From Trichosporon coremiiforme (lineage: Eukaryota; Basidiomycota; Tremellomycetes; Trichosporonales; Trichosporonaceae), in the NCBI GenBank assembly GCA_039545355.1, contig BCJJ01000029.1:186001-250000 (forward strand): DNA of 64,000 nt. Direction: 5' to 3'. This document shows positions 12,101-21,750 of the stretch, one piece after another. Position 1 is the first letter of the stretch. Each line of letters begins with the position of its first letter. A program made the position numbers and the translations under genes. The notes beneath the pieces are model-generated. The model worked only from the letters and a program-made list of their open reading frames with translations. It did not search any database and was not told the DNA's origin.

Positions 12101-13679
12101 CCTTGCTGGGTTGCTTGCCCAGCGTGGAGAGCACGGCAGGCCATTGCCGACTGCGCCACTCGCTCCTGTGCGAGCACACCGGAGCAGTTCTGCAGATGGA
12201 GATTTCCGAGCTGGCTCAATGGACGTGTAACGAGACATCACCCAGAGCCCCGATGTACGACTCCAGCGGACTGCACATTGATCCGTCTGCCGTGCCTTCC
12301 CTGGCTGGACCCTGGTTCCAAGCTGTCTGCCCTTGCTGCCCTTGCCTACCCTGCTCGCCCTGGGCTGAGGACGGCAGCGCTAGAGGCGTAGGTTAATGCA
12401 ATCTGTCTCTTCCCGGGAGGCATGCCCTTGAACGTCTACACCCCTCTGCCCCCTCTGCGTGTGTCCTCGGACAACAGCCAACTCTGCGTCTGCCTGTCCG
12501 GTTGACAGAGGGAGGCACTGCAGCCCAAGGCGTCCAACGGCTATTCAATTTCGGGACGATGAACCCAGGTGGGACTCGAGCTCACGCATGCCTCGCATGC
12601 CTCCGTACCCACTTCTCTGCACCGGTTCGGGTCTCGGGTCAATCTTGGCTGCCGCTGGATGGCTTGAACCGGGCTGAGTTGGGTGGGCTCTGTAGGTTCA
12701 GCAAGGCGAGCAAGGGCGCATGTCAACAGCAAGCCCAGCTCAAGCCAGCCTGATCCGCGTCCAAGCCCACGCCAGTGCGTGATACAAGGTGAGGCGCTGG
12801 CGCTCATCAATATACATGAGCGCATAGGTGGCAGCGGCACGCAAGAGGCAGCCCGAGGGGGGGAGGGGAATGTACCTTCCGTTTGCGTCCGAGCGATTGA
12901 ATGCGAGGATCGTGAGTGAGGAGTAGTGACTCGGCTGTGCGCAAGGAACCAGAGAGGTGTTCGGTTGGGCAATGACGCCAGTCGGCACGGCAGGCATCGC
13001 AGGCAGCGCGGCAAGGCCTGCTTGCAGCCTTGGCAGTCCCCATTCAGTTCATTTCACAGGCCCGGCTCACGCGGCTCAATGCTGATCGCCCTTGAACATG
13101 TCTCGTCGCAATTTCGCCACCGACCGAGACTCTGCACAGACTTAATCTTGGTCGCACTCGCGGCCTTTGCCTCGGACAGTTTGTTCGCTCGACAGCCACG
13201 CAAGCTGGGTCTCGAAGAGGAGAACAGAGTTTGCAGTTTGGGAAAGCCAGAATCTTGTGATCTTGTGGGTGCTGTTTGTTCTGTTCGTTGGACCATGCGA
13301 CGGGCGACGGAAAAGAGCGAGAGAAGTACGAGAGAGTACGAGGAAGACCAGAGTACGCAAGTCGAAGTGGATGGCACAGGAGGAGCACTGGGGGCCCTAG
13401 GTCTGTGCCCTGAGGCGAGAGCACCGGCCCTGGACCCTGGGACCGCACACACCCTGGTCCCTGCTGCACCCTGCGCATTCGGGCCTGCAGCGTATGCGCG
13501 GGTTCGCTCTGCCCAGCGCTCCGCTCTGCTCTGCGCTCTGCCCAGCTCCGCTAGCCTCGCGCGGCCCAGCCGGGTTGCGTTCCTGGCTTAGGCTGGGCTG
13601 GGTTCTGACTGCGCCCAGCCAGTTCTGACATGACCTGACCTCATCCTCGCTCGCTGCACGCTGCAGGCCCACTCTGTCT
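9148..13679. other. 4.5-kb gene-poor block
   Basis: No frame here carries a recognisable domain. A 284-codon plus-strand frame at 10787-11641 overlaps a 127-codon minus-strand frame at 11021-11404; neither is convincing. The block contains a 13-base G run at 12067-12079, a GGCGGTTCT short tandem near 11191-11223, GCATGCCTC repeats at 12584-12604 and a degenerate GCTCTGCCCAGC stretch near 13507-13550. It probably includes the distal promoter of the kelch-BTB gene. Confidence 0.55.
12067..12079 (+). repeat. Poly-G homopolymer, 13 bases
   Basis: Thirteen consecutive G residues flanked by TC and CCC, in otherwise unremarkable intergenic DNA. Confidence 0.85.
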
Positions 13680-14927
13680 CTCCCTTCTTCTTCTGCGACC
13701 TCCTCGCTCCATCCATCATCTCTCTCCCATCACTCACCATCGACTCCAATCTCATCTGTGCACTCTCTCTCTACACACACATACGACCTCGTCCCGACCT
13801 CACTCGCACCACCCACGACCGCACGGTTCATCACCCATCCCCAGCTGCCCCTGCCCCACCGACCCCTGCCCCTGTCATCCTTGGAGCAAGCAGGCCCCGA
13901 CATCGTCCCAACCTCCCTCAGCCCCGCGCCCAACATCGTCATCGCATTCCTCCTACTCAATTTTCTGCGACTCCTTCCTCATCGATCACTCCACTGCGCT
14001 TCCTTTGCTCTTGTCTTGTCGTCGCCGTCTCGTGGCCCACCTCCAACGCGACTATTGCCCCCTTCCTCGCGACGCCTTGACGCCTTGACGCCCCCCTCAG
14101 TTTCGCGGCGCGACTCCAACTCTCTCGCAACCAAGGCAACGCACGAGCTCGAGCCACACGACGCAGCATCGCATCGCAACGGCTTGATCTCGCCTCTCGC
14201 CGCGACCAAGTGCGAATCTGACACAGTTGCCAAACGCGTTCAAACGTATAAACTTTGCTTTCAGTGAGTAGCAAGAGGTTACAGTTCGGGCACTCTTCAA
14301 TTCATCATCTCGTTGTTCGTGCGCCTGTCAGCGTGTCGCAACATGACATGTGCACACGAGAAGGACAGATCGCCGGGTGTCGCACGCCCTCCCGGCCATC
14401 TCGCGTCACTTTGAATCGCATTCATGATCGCGAGTGAGACGTGAGACGTGACGGCATGAGTTGTGTAGCTCTCGCCCGAATGACTCCGAGCCAATTCCCG
14501 TGAACCGTATGCAGCGGTTCGGGCTCGCAGTGCGCGCCGTTTCGGCATGAGCCAGTCTCGAGCCAACGGACAACTGCCCCACTCGTCTCGATCGTACGCA
14601 CGTCCGCGCCAGTGGACCGTATTGCGCTTTGCGCTTGCGTCCGCTTACCTCGCTGGTACGACTCTGCCTCGACCACCGGGCGCGAACGTTGCGTCGCAGC
14701 TTGCAACACCTCATCCTCCATGTTGCCCACACTGGATTCGCCCAGCTGGAATTGCGCTGTTTGCTAACTCGATTCACAGTTGCACGCCGCTAATCTGCAT
14801 TCCAGCCTAGTCGTGCGCCCCGGCCCCGGGTGACACTGCTCACTCCTCTCCGAGCTCACTGGGCCCATCTCATCTTGCAATCTTTGCATCCACCTCATCT
14901 CTTCAACATCTCAAACGTCCTTCGACC
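13680..14927 (+). promoter_or_regulatory. Long pyrimidine-rich leader/promoter of the kelch-BTB gene
   Basis: About 600 bases from 13680 are strongly C/T-rich on the plus strand, as in transcribed fungal leaders. A GTGAGT donor at 14264 and a strong CTAAC...CACAG acceptor ending at 14779 would define a 516-nt leader intron. Alternatively TATAAA at 14247-14252 may be the core promoter, with transcription starting just downstream. The 170-codon frame at 13758-14267 ends at the putative donor and looks like low-complexity leader rather than protein. Confidence 0.45.
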
Positions 14928-17900
14928 ATGACCGACAACTCCCAGCTCACCAGCTGGTTCGAGAACACCCATGGCGAGGTCCCCCTCCCCCTCACCGTGA
15001 GCTACCTTTGCTAGTTGTCTTGGCTGACAGCAGGGCCCCTCGGTCACCCTCTCACCCCTCCCCGCGCCGCATCCCCCGACCATCTTCCTTTTCGGCGGCA
15101 AGATCGTGCCGATTCGGAAACTGACGTCGGAGATGTGGGCCCTCGACCTGACGACACGGACGTGGTCGCGCGTGAACGCCGGACAAGGACCGGGACCGCG
15201 GTACTTCCATTCGATGGACGTTTGGGAGGACAAGCTCGTGTGCTTCGGAGGAATGAGCGACGCCGACTCGCTATGCGTGCACAACGATGTGTGGTTCTTC
15301 GACTGCCGCGCACGAAGATGGCTCCCGCAGCCAGGGCCCGAGTCACCGATCGGACTGGGCATGGACGGGTCGGAGACCTTCCAGCTGCCGAACCCGGAGT
15401 TCATTCCGCAAGCGCGCTACGCACACCTTAGCGCTGTCTCGCGGGGTCAGCTGATCGTCTGCGGCGGTCAGCGCTCTGACAACTCGTGGATCTACGAGAT
15501 TAACACCTTCGATCTGAAGCGACAAGCTTGGGTCTCGAAGACGGAGCAACCCGAGTCGCACGGCATGCACTCGAAGGGAGCGTACCGATCCGTTGCCGTC
15601 AGCTCGACGCTGCGTGTCATCGTGCCGGTTCCGGAAGCGCAGCTCATGACTGGATCGCCGGCGCTGCCGTACACGGTCGAGGAAGACGGAGGCGGCGGCG
15701 ACATCTGGTGCTACTCGAACTACGACTTTGCCAAGGTCCGCCGCGAGCTCGAGGTTATCTCGCCCCTGGACGGTGCCGAGGCGCCCGAGATCGAGTCGGA
15801 CAAGTTCGAGGCGCCGCCCGACTTTACGATCCACGACATGTCGGTCAAGATGACGGGAAGCTCGCAGCCGCCGGGACTGCGATTCCCCGCAGGCGGTATC
15901 GTCGGCCACCACTTCATCCTGTGCGGTCTCTACCTTGCGTCGACCTCCGCCGCATTCTCGATCTGGACGCTCGACCTGCACACGTTGCAGTGGAAGCACC
16001 TAGAGCCGCCAGTGCTGTCGAGCGGAAGTTGGAACCGTGCGGTCATCTGCCCTGAGACTGCGAAGCTGATCGTGTTCGGTAACGCCAACCATGATCTCGC
16101 GGCCGACTACGGCAAGCGCGCAGTCAACTTTGACCAGTACGCCATCATCGAGCTGGAGGCGTATGGCATCTATCAGCCGCCGCGGCGCGTGCTGTCTGAC
16201 CAGACGCAGGGTATTGGACTCAGCATGCTGGACGAGAAGCTCGTATCCGACTTTGAGCTTATTGCCGAGGACGGGCGCAAGGTGCGCTGCTCGCGCAAGG
16301 TGCTCGCGGAGCGATGGCCGTGGTTCGCCGAGCAGCAGAGTGCGATCATGACCAAGGCCGCTGAGGCGGTCCAGGACACGGCGCTCGACATCAACGAGGC
16401 GCTGCTCGGCTCTCTGTCCCCAGCTCGTGTAACGCCGACGTCGCTGCACCTTCCCGAGCCGCTGCCAGTATGCGTTGCGCTGATCCAGTACTTCTACACG
16501 CTCTCGCTGTCGACGCCCCTGCAGACGCGGTCGCCGGTGTTGACGGCGCTCCTGTTCCTGTCAAAGCAGTATAAGATTGAGCGGCTGAACAAGCTCGTCA
16601 CGCACGCACTGCACATGCGCCTCCGCCCTTCGAGCTCGGTGGGCGTGTACGAGGTCGCGACCCTCGCGGGCGAGTACAACCTGCAGGCGCGTGCTCTGCA
16701 GATGATCCACCAGGCGAAGAGCGCGAGCAGCTCGCGGCAAAACAACCGCCGCCGCCCTGGGTCTATGATCAGCAACGAAGGCCCGGGAAGCCATCAGTCG
16801 CACAGCAACACGCCGCCGGCCGCACACGGGTCGCTCCCCGACTCTGGGCGTGGCGGGCATGACGGAGGCGACCCGCAGCACAACGGCAACGCGGGCAACC
16901 AGCTGCAGAACCTCAAGCTCGGCGCGAGCAGTATCGATGTGACGACGCGGCGACTGAGGAGTGGCTCCTTCACTGCACCCTACGACCAGATCAAGCCGAC
17001 CGTTACTTCGTCCCCAGCGAGGGCGACGCAGCGCGCGCGACCGATCACGACGCAGTTTGACGCAGAGGAGCTGGCCGATGACCTGCTCAACGCACTCGAT
17101 ATCTCCAATGCGCCCGCAGTCGAGATGGAGCCGTGGCTGAAGCGCCGTCGCCCCGCCTCGATCATGTCAGTCAGCACGACGCGGACAAACGTGTCTTCTG
17201 CCTCTTCGCGGCCGCCCATGCTGCCTCCGCCCGAGAAGCCCCTCCCTGGACGGCCAGCCCACGCTCCGCCCCACCTCTCTCTGCCGTCTACGCCGCGCGC
17301 ATCCAGCCCCACCAACTCGGAAGCCACGAGCGCGTACCCGGCTACGCCATGCGACAGTGTCCGCGACAGCCTCTCGTCGATGGGCTCCGATGACCGGCGG
17401 CATTCGATCTGCGGCTCCCTCGTCAGCAACTCGAAGTCGACCACTCTCCCCGCTCTCCCCGAGGACGGTCTCCAGTTCCGCCCCTCGTGTGAGGAGGAGG
17501 ATGAGGAGGAGGACGAGATCCTTGTCACGTCGAACGAGGCCGAGCCCACGCTCGCGTCCCAGGTCGTGTCGTACACTCTGAACGCGAAGCTGGCCCGCAG
17601 TTCATCCATGTCGTCGCTGAAGGAGCCGGTCGTGAGGCTGTACGAGAAGCGCGCCGCTACGGAAGTCACGCCCGAATCTCGCTCTGGCGGCAACCAGCGC
17701 AGCCCTCCCCTCGGCTCTGGCTCGTTCGGAGGTTCTCTCGGTCCGGCAATCGGGGCCCGTGTCGCCTCCCTTTCATCTAGCTCGGGCAGCGAGCGCGCAC
17801 GAACATGGACGCGACGCGAGAGCAGCCAGTTCCTGACCAACGCGCAGGTTGTGAGGACAGAGGCCGACGACGAGGAGGCGGAGAAGCTCGCCAAGTTCCA

Positions 17901-18051
17901 GGCCCTCATGGTCGAGCAACAGCGCCGGGTCGGCGTCGACTCGATGGAGAGCATTAAGAATGCGAGGAAGGCTTTCGGACGCGCGGGCGCCGATAGGAGG
18001 ACGAAGTTTAACCTCTTCGGCAAGAAGGTTGGCCAGGCTATCATGTCCTAG
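14928..18051 (+). CDS. Kelch-repeat/BTB-domain protein (Ral2-like)
   Basis: The product has 1028 residues from two exons, 14928-14996 and 15034-18051. The acceptor is a tandem CAGCAG, so a form one Gln longer (exon from 15031) is possible. The N-terminal third is a kelch propeller with blades such as TIFLFGGKIV, KLVCFGGMSD, QLIVCGGQRS and HHFILCGLYL. A BTB-like region follows at about 420-580, beginning VSDFELIAEDGRKVRCSRKV, in which the hide-the-target loop and following helices are visible. The C-terminal 430 residues are Ser/Pro-rich with an acidic run (CEEEDEEEDEI) and end in a charged helix plus KFNLFGKKVGQAIMS. Kelch plus BTB in this order resembles fission yeast Ral2, which promotes Ras activation; that function is inference. 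The single intron in 3 kb contrasts with its multi-exon neighbours. Confidence 0.85.
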
Positions 18052-19076
18052 GCTGAGCAAGTCGAGCGATAGCGAGGGGTGCGAGGTAACAGCCATGGTG
18101 CCTCCGCCTATCCTCTCACCAAAGGTCATCGACCACATTTCATCGACACTCAGTTCATCATATCGACTTCCAGTTCACGGGTTCTCTTTGCATTTCTTGG
18201 TCCAACATCCTGAGTCCAGTCGAGCTGGCCCTCGGCCCCTGTTTTCTTAAGATCTTGTATAGTAATCATCCACCGCACTTTCATTTTTCCCTCTCTTTCG
18301 ACTCTTTTCTTTATCTTCAGGTAATAGTGGAGACACACAGTATGATCACAACAAACGTAATGACTTATGAATTGCAGTAAAGTATTACACTTTGCCTGGG
18401 CAGGGGTGATGCGAACGGGAGTGGCATACGAGCCGCCGTACGAGACGGCGATGGGGGGAAAGAAGCGTGAAGTGGAAGACTGGAGACTGTGCCAGGGTGT
18501 GCGAGATGCGAGATTGCTTTGGTGGAGGGTATTATCGCGAGCCTGGCGGCTTTTTTCTCAGTCCCTTATCTATGTTCCTCCTCGCCTTCTGCGCAGCCGT
18601 CCCTTCCTCCGCAGTGCCCGCCCAGAAGCATGGCAAGACGAAGCGCGACACACGAGCTACAAGAGTGGATGTGGAGAGCGAATGGAACAGCTTAACCGAC
18701 GGAACCGAGTGTGCCTTAATTTTCCTGAACCGGCGGCCGGGGGCCGAGCCGACTGCGCAGAGTGTACGCGCAAGTGCGTCGGCACACGAGCCTGGCTGTG
18801 CTCTCTGTGTGGGGCGTGATCTTGGGCGTAAGGGTGGATCTGCATGGTATATAAGAGGAGCCCAATTCGTCGTCGAGAAGAGCAACCCACTCACCCTATC
18901 TTTCCCTTCCCCCCCTTCCACACTACAATCACCCTCAAACACACACACTCCCGTAGCCCCATAGTTCTTCATAGTCTCATCTAAGAAGTTCACCTACCTA
19001 CCTATCTTCTCTTGCTATCCTACGTCAGTCAGTCAGCCAGTCCTATCTCGGCTCTATCCTAGTCAGACACCACATC
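18052..19076. other. Intergenic region and promoter of the His/Gly-rich gene
   Basis: It contains the 3' end of the kelch-BTB gene, then from about 18800 the promoter of the next gene with a TATA box and a leader of roughly 200 bases. The leader is C/T-rich and carries short direct repeats (CCTACCTACCTA near 18992-19003, CAGTCAGTCAG near 19026-19036). No supported coding sequence. Confidence 0.65.
18848..18855 (+). promoter_or_regulatory. TATA box of the His/Gly-rich gene
   Basis: TATATAAG identical to the box before the 8290 gene, here 222-229 bases upstream of the start codon. A transcript starting about 30 bases downstream would have a leader of about 190 bases. Confidence 0.6.
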
Positions 19077-20867
19077 ATGACCCACAACGTCAGCCCTGTC
19101 AGCCCCGTCAGTCCTCAGGACGACACCGTCCTCGTCAGCCACGACGAAGTCACCCAGCCCCAGGGCCAAGTCAGCGTCAGCAAGGACATAGCGTCAGCTC
19201 CAGACATCGTCATGGAGCATGACCGTGTCCCCATCGTCAGTGAAGAGAACGCAGAGAGTGAAGAACCCATCTCGTCTGAGACGGTTCCCGAGCTCGAGAA
19301 ACTGCACATCTCTGAGCATACTGGTGGTGGTGACGACGCTGAGGCCGCTGAGGTCGAAGCTGGAGCTGGAGCTGGTGAGGACCTGCAGTCAGACCAGGAG
19401 GCAGACCATGTCCACTGCAACTGCCCTGGTGGCGAGTTCGCCTTTGGCTTCGGCGGTGGTCGTGGTGGCTTCGGCTTTGGGGGTCGTGGCGGCTTTGGTG
19501 GCCGTGGCGGTCGTGGTCATGGCCATGGTCACCACGGACATCACGGTCCTCACGGCCATGGTCATGGCCACCACGGCGGTCCTTACGGTCCTCGTCATCA
19601 CGGCCATGGCAGTCCCCATAGTCATGGCGGTCCTCACGGTCATGGCGGTCCTCACGGCTTCGGTCACTTCAGTCCTTGTGGTCCTCCCCCTGTCGGAGGC
19701 CCTCGCGGAGGTCCTCACGGTCACCATGACCACCACCGTCACGGCCGCCCAGACTGTCCTCCTGGTCCTCCTGGCTTCGGCTTCCCCAGTGACGGCCGCG
19801 CCCCCCTGCCTCACGGACCTCACCTTCACGGACCTCACCACCGCGGCCACCACGGCCCTCACGGGCACCACGGTCGTCGAGGCGGACGTCACGGCCACCA
19901 TGGTCCCCTTCCTCCTCCGCCTATGCCGCCTATGCCTCCCACTGAGACAGGGTGCCCTCCCCCTCCTCCTCCTCCCGGATTCGCCATGCCCCCTCCTTGC
20001 GGCTGCGTCCCCTCCTTCCCCGACGAGGCGCACATCACCGAACTCAACGATGCCAGCGACGTAAGCACCAACACCTCGAGCTCCGAGAGCGAGTCCACCT
20101 TTTCCTCTGAGAGCGACTCTGTGTCTGACTCCGACGATGTGACTCTCCAAGACAACGAGGGACGTCACCGTCATGGTCGCCATGGTCGCCACTGCCACGG
20201 CCGTCATGGTCGTCATGGTCGCCATGGTCGCCATGGTCGTCGCGGTCACGGACGCCGTGGCTCGCCTTACGCCACTGAAGCCACTGATGCCACCGATGAC
20301 CATGAGGGTCATCAGGGTCAACACGGTCGCCATGGCCGCCACGGCCGCCACGGCCGTTGCGACGGCCCTCGTACAGACGACGAACACGGTCACCGCGGCC
20401 ATGGCCGCCACCACAAGCACCACAAGCACGGAAAGCACGGCCATGGTCGCCGTGACCGTCGCACCGAGGGCGACAGCGACAACGAGCACTCCGGATGCAA
20501 CGGACGTTACGGTCGTCACGGCCGCGGCCACGGCCACCGTGCTCGTGGCCACCATGGCCCCTTCGGCGCTCCCTTGGGCGGCGGCTTTGGCGGCTTTGGC
20601 GGCTTTGGCGGCCCCTCCGGTTCTTTCGGCGGCCCCTTCGGTCCTCACGCCCACCACGGTCACCATGGCCACCGCGGCCACGACGGCCACAAGGAGCACG
20701 GCCCTCACAGCCACCACCACGGTCCCTTTCGCGGTCCCTTCGACGCTCCCTCATGCGGCCCTTCCTTTGACGGCACAGGCGGCGGCCCCTTCGGCGCCCC
20801 TCTTGCCCGTTTCGGCCCGGCTTTCCCCTCCTTCACTCTCTTCACTGAGACGCATGCCTGTGCCTAA
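19077..20867 (+). CDS. His/Gly-rich low-complexity protein
   Basis: A single open frame of 596 residues with no recognisable fold, signal peptide or membrane segment. Residues 1-115 are acidic and Ser/Pro/Val-rich, with VSP repeats at the start. About 120-285 is Gly/Phe/Arg-rich and then packed with HGHG, GGPHGHGG and HHGPHGHHG units. About 288-318 is Pro-rich with scattered Cys (CPPPPPPPGF, PPCGCVP). About 322-361 is an acidic Ser run (SSSESESTFSSESDSVSDSD). The rest alternates HGRHGRHG arrays with GGFGGFGGF and ends FTLFTETHACA. Dense His with Cys suggests metal binding (Zn, Ni or Cu); RGG/FG-like segments suggest phase separation or RNA binding. Both are inference. The plus frame is supported by its own TATA box, ATG context and coherent segment boundaries. 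The triplet-biased composition also opens other frames, which I reject. Confidence 0.72.
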   Translation: MTHNVSPVSPVSPQDDTVLVSHDEVTQPQGQVSVSKDIASAPDIVMEHDRVPIVSEENAESEEPISSETVPELEKLHISEHTGGGDDAEAAEVEAGAGAGEDLQSDQEADHVHCNCPGGEFAFGFGGGRGGFGFGGRGGFGGRGGRGHGHGHHGHHGPHGHGHGHHGGPYGPRHHGHGSPHSHGGPHGHGGPHGFGHFSPCGPPPVGGPRGGPHGHHDHHRHGRPDCPPGPPGFGFPSDGRAPLPHGPHLHGPHHRGHHGPHGHHGRRGGRHGHHGPLPPPPMPPMPPTETGCPPPPPPPGFAMPPPCGCVPSFPDEAHITELNDASDVSTNTSSSESESTFSSESDSVSDSDDVTLQDNEGRHRHGRHGRHCHGRHGRHGRHGRHGRRGHGRRGSPYATEATDATDDHEGHQGQHGRHGRHGRHGRCDGPRTDDEHGHRGHGRHHKHHKHGKHGHGRRDRRTEGDSDNEHSGCNGRYGRHGRGHGHRARGHHGPFGAPLGGGFGGFGGFGGPSGSFGGPFGPHAHHGHHGHRGHDGHKEHGPHSHHHGPFRGPFDAPSCGPSFDGTGGGPFGAPLARFGPAFPSFTLFTETHACA

Positions 20868-21370
20868 ACACATTCGTTCCGCACACTATCCATGAGTCGT
20901 TAAGGTCTTCTCAGAAACGGAAAAAAGCACACAAAACTCCATCAAGTCCATAGTCTACAGTCCATAGTCTGCAGTCTATAGTCTACAGTCAATAGTCCGA
21001 GTTCGTAACTACGATCCTTCGCGCGAGACGCAACAGAAATCAGAAACAGAAACTTGTGCATAGACTTTCATAAAACGACAAACGACCAAAAACATCCATG
21101 AAAACCCTTCGTTTGTAGATATATGCGAAAACCTGTTCAAATCCCCAAACTTGCTGTACTTCCACTGACAAGCTGACTGACGCACAAGCACCAACTCACT
21201 GTGCCCACGATCACAACAGACAACAGTGGCCACAGCACACCACTCACGATGCGCTCCGCGCCCGAAACATTCCCACGTGGCCAGAACGACCTGCACCTAC
21301 CCCAGCCCGGCGGCCCAAAACTCCAGCGTGCAATGTCCGCAGAGCGTTGGCTCAGCGGTTAGCATCAATT
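20868..21370. other. 3' flank of the His/Gly-rich gene
   Basis: About 500 bases that include A-rich stretches and a 14-nt tandem repeat at 20947-20999, then the 5' flank of the tRNA gene. No coding sequence is supported. Confidence 0.65.
20947..20999 (+). repeat. 14-nt tandem repeat, about 3.8 copies
   Basis: Consecutive units TCCATAGTCTACAG, TCCATAGTCTGCAG and TCTATAGTCTACAG, then a partial TCAATAGTCCG. It begins 80 bases after the stop codon of the His/Gly-rich gene and probably lies in its 3' UTR. Confidence 0.85.
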
Positions 21371-21478
21371 GGATCGATACCCAAGTCCGGTTTAAGGGGC
21401 TCGACTCAAGTCGATAGACTTTGTCCGACAGGATTTTCGAGTGCGTAAGCATCGTGGGTTCGAATCCCACTCGATTCA
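21371..21478 (+). tRNA. tRNA-Leu (anticodon CAA) with a 25-nt intron
   Basis: The acceptor stem GGATCGA pairs with TCGATTC (two G-T pairs allowed), with discriminator A at 21478. The D stem is CCC/GGG. The anticodon stem CTCGA (21400-21404) pairs with TCGAG (21437-21441), and the loop has T33, anticodon CAA at 21407-21409 and G37. An intron of about 25 nt (21411-21435) sits at the canonical site after position 37; one-base placement is ambiguous. The variable arm TGC-GTAA-GCA is long, as expected for leucine. The T arm GTGGG-TTCGAAT-CCCAC contains a perfect B box, and a T6 run just downstream serves as Pol III terminator. Introns in tRNA-Leu(CAA) are common in eukaryotes. It decodes UUG. Confidence 0.9.
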
Positions 21479-21480
21479 GC

Positions 21481-21486
21481 CTTTTT
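21481..21486 (+). terminator. Pol III terminator of the tRNA-Leu gene
   Basis: A run of six T residues starts three bases after the end of the mature tRNA, the normal RNA polymerase III termination signal. Confidence 0.8.
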
Positions 21487-21750
21487 TGGAGCTGGAGCTC
21501 CAAGCCTCACGCGGAGCATCGAGGCGAGGTGCGACTCGATGAGAGGCTCCAGTTTAAGAACGCGGCTGTCAATGCAACTGCGGTTCAAATGGACAGATCA
21601 ACATGCATCGACGGAGGGATATACGATGGTGGCATTACGATGATGGGGGGATAGACATGCAGTTCGGTTCACAGGCTGGTTCACAAATTAACTAATACGA
21701 TACACACGCTTCCACGGTCTTCTGACAATATACACACCTCAACCGCTCGC

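Noticed and set aside
13758..14267. 170-codon plus-strand frame before the kelch-BTB gene
   Set aside because: It is translated low-complexity C/T-rich leader (Pro/Ser/Leu) that ends at a probable splice donor.
16980..18044. 354-codon minus-strand frame opposite the kelch-BTB C-terminus
   Set aside because: It is antisense to a supported exon; no motif and no promoter.
19389..20720. 443-codon minus-strand frame antisense to the His/Gly-rich gene
   Set aside because: It is a by-product of GGTCATGG-type triplet bias; it reads as Val/Ala/Met/Thr repeats with no independent promoter or fold.
19219..20895. Second plus-strand frames (281 and 240 codons) in the His/Gly-rich gene
   Set aside because: They are the shifted reading of the same repeat DNA, rich in Met/Thr/Val/Ala, and lack the ATG context of the main frame.
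21346..21366. A-box-like sequence TTGGCTCAGCGGTTAGCA just upstream of tRNA-Leu
   Set aside because: It suggested a different tRNA 5' end, but no matching acceptor stem exists; the tRNA starting at 21371 forms all arms. It may be a tRNA relic or chance.
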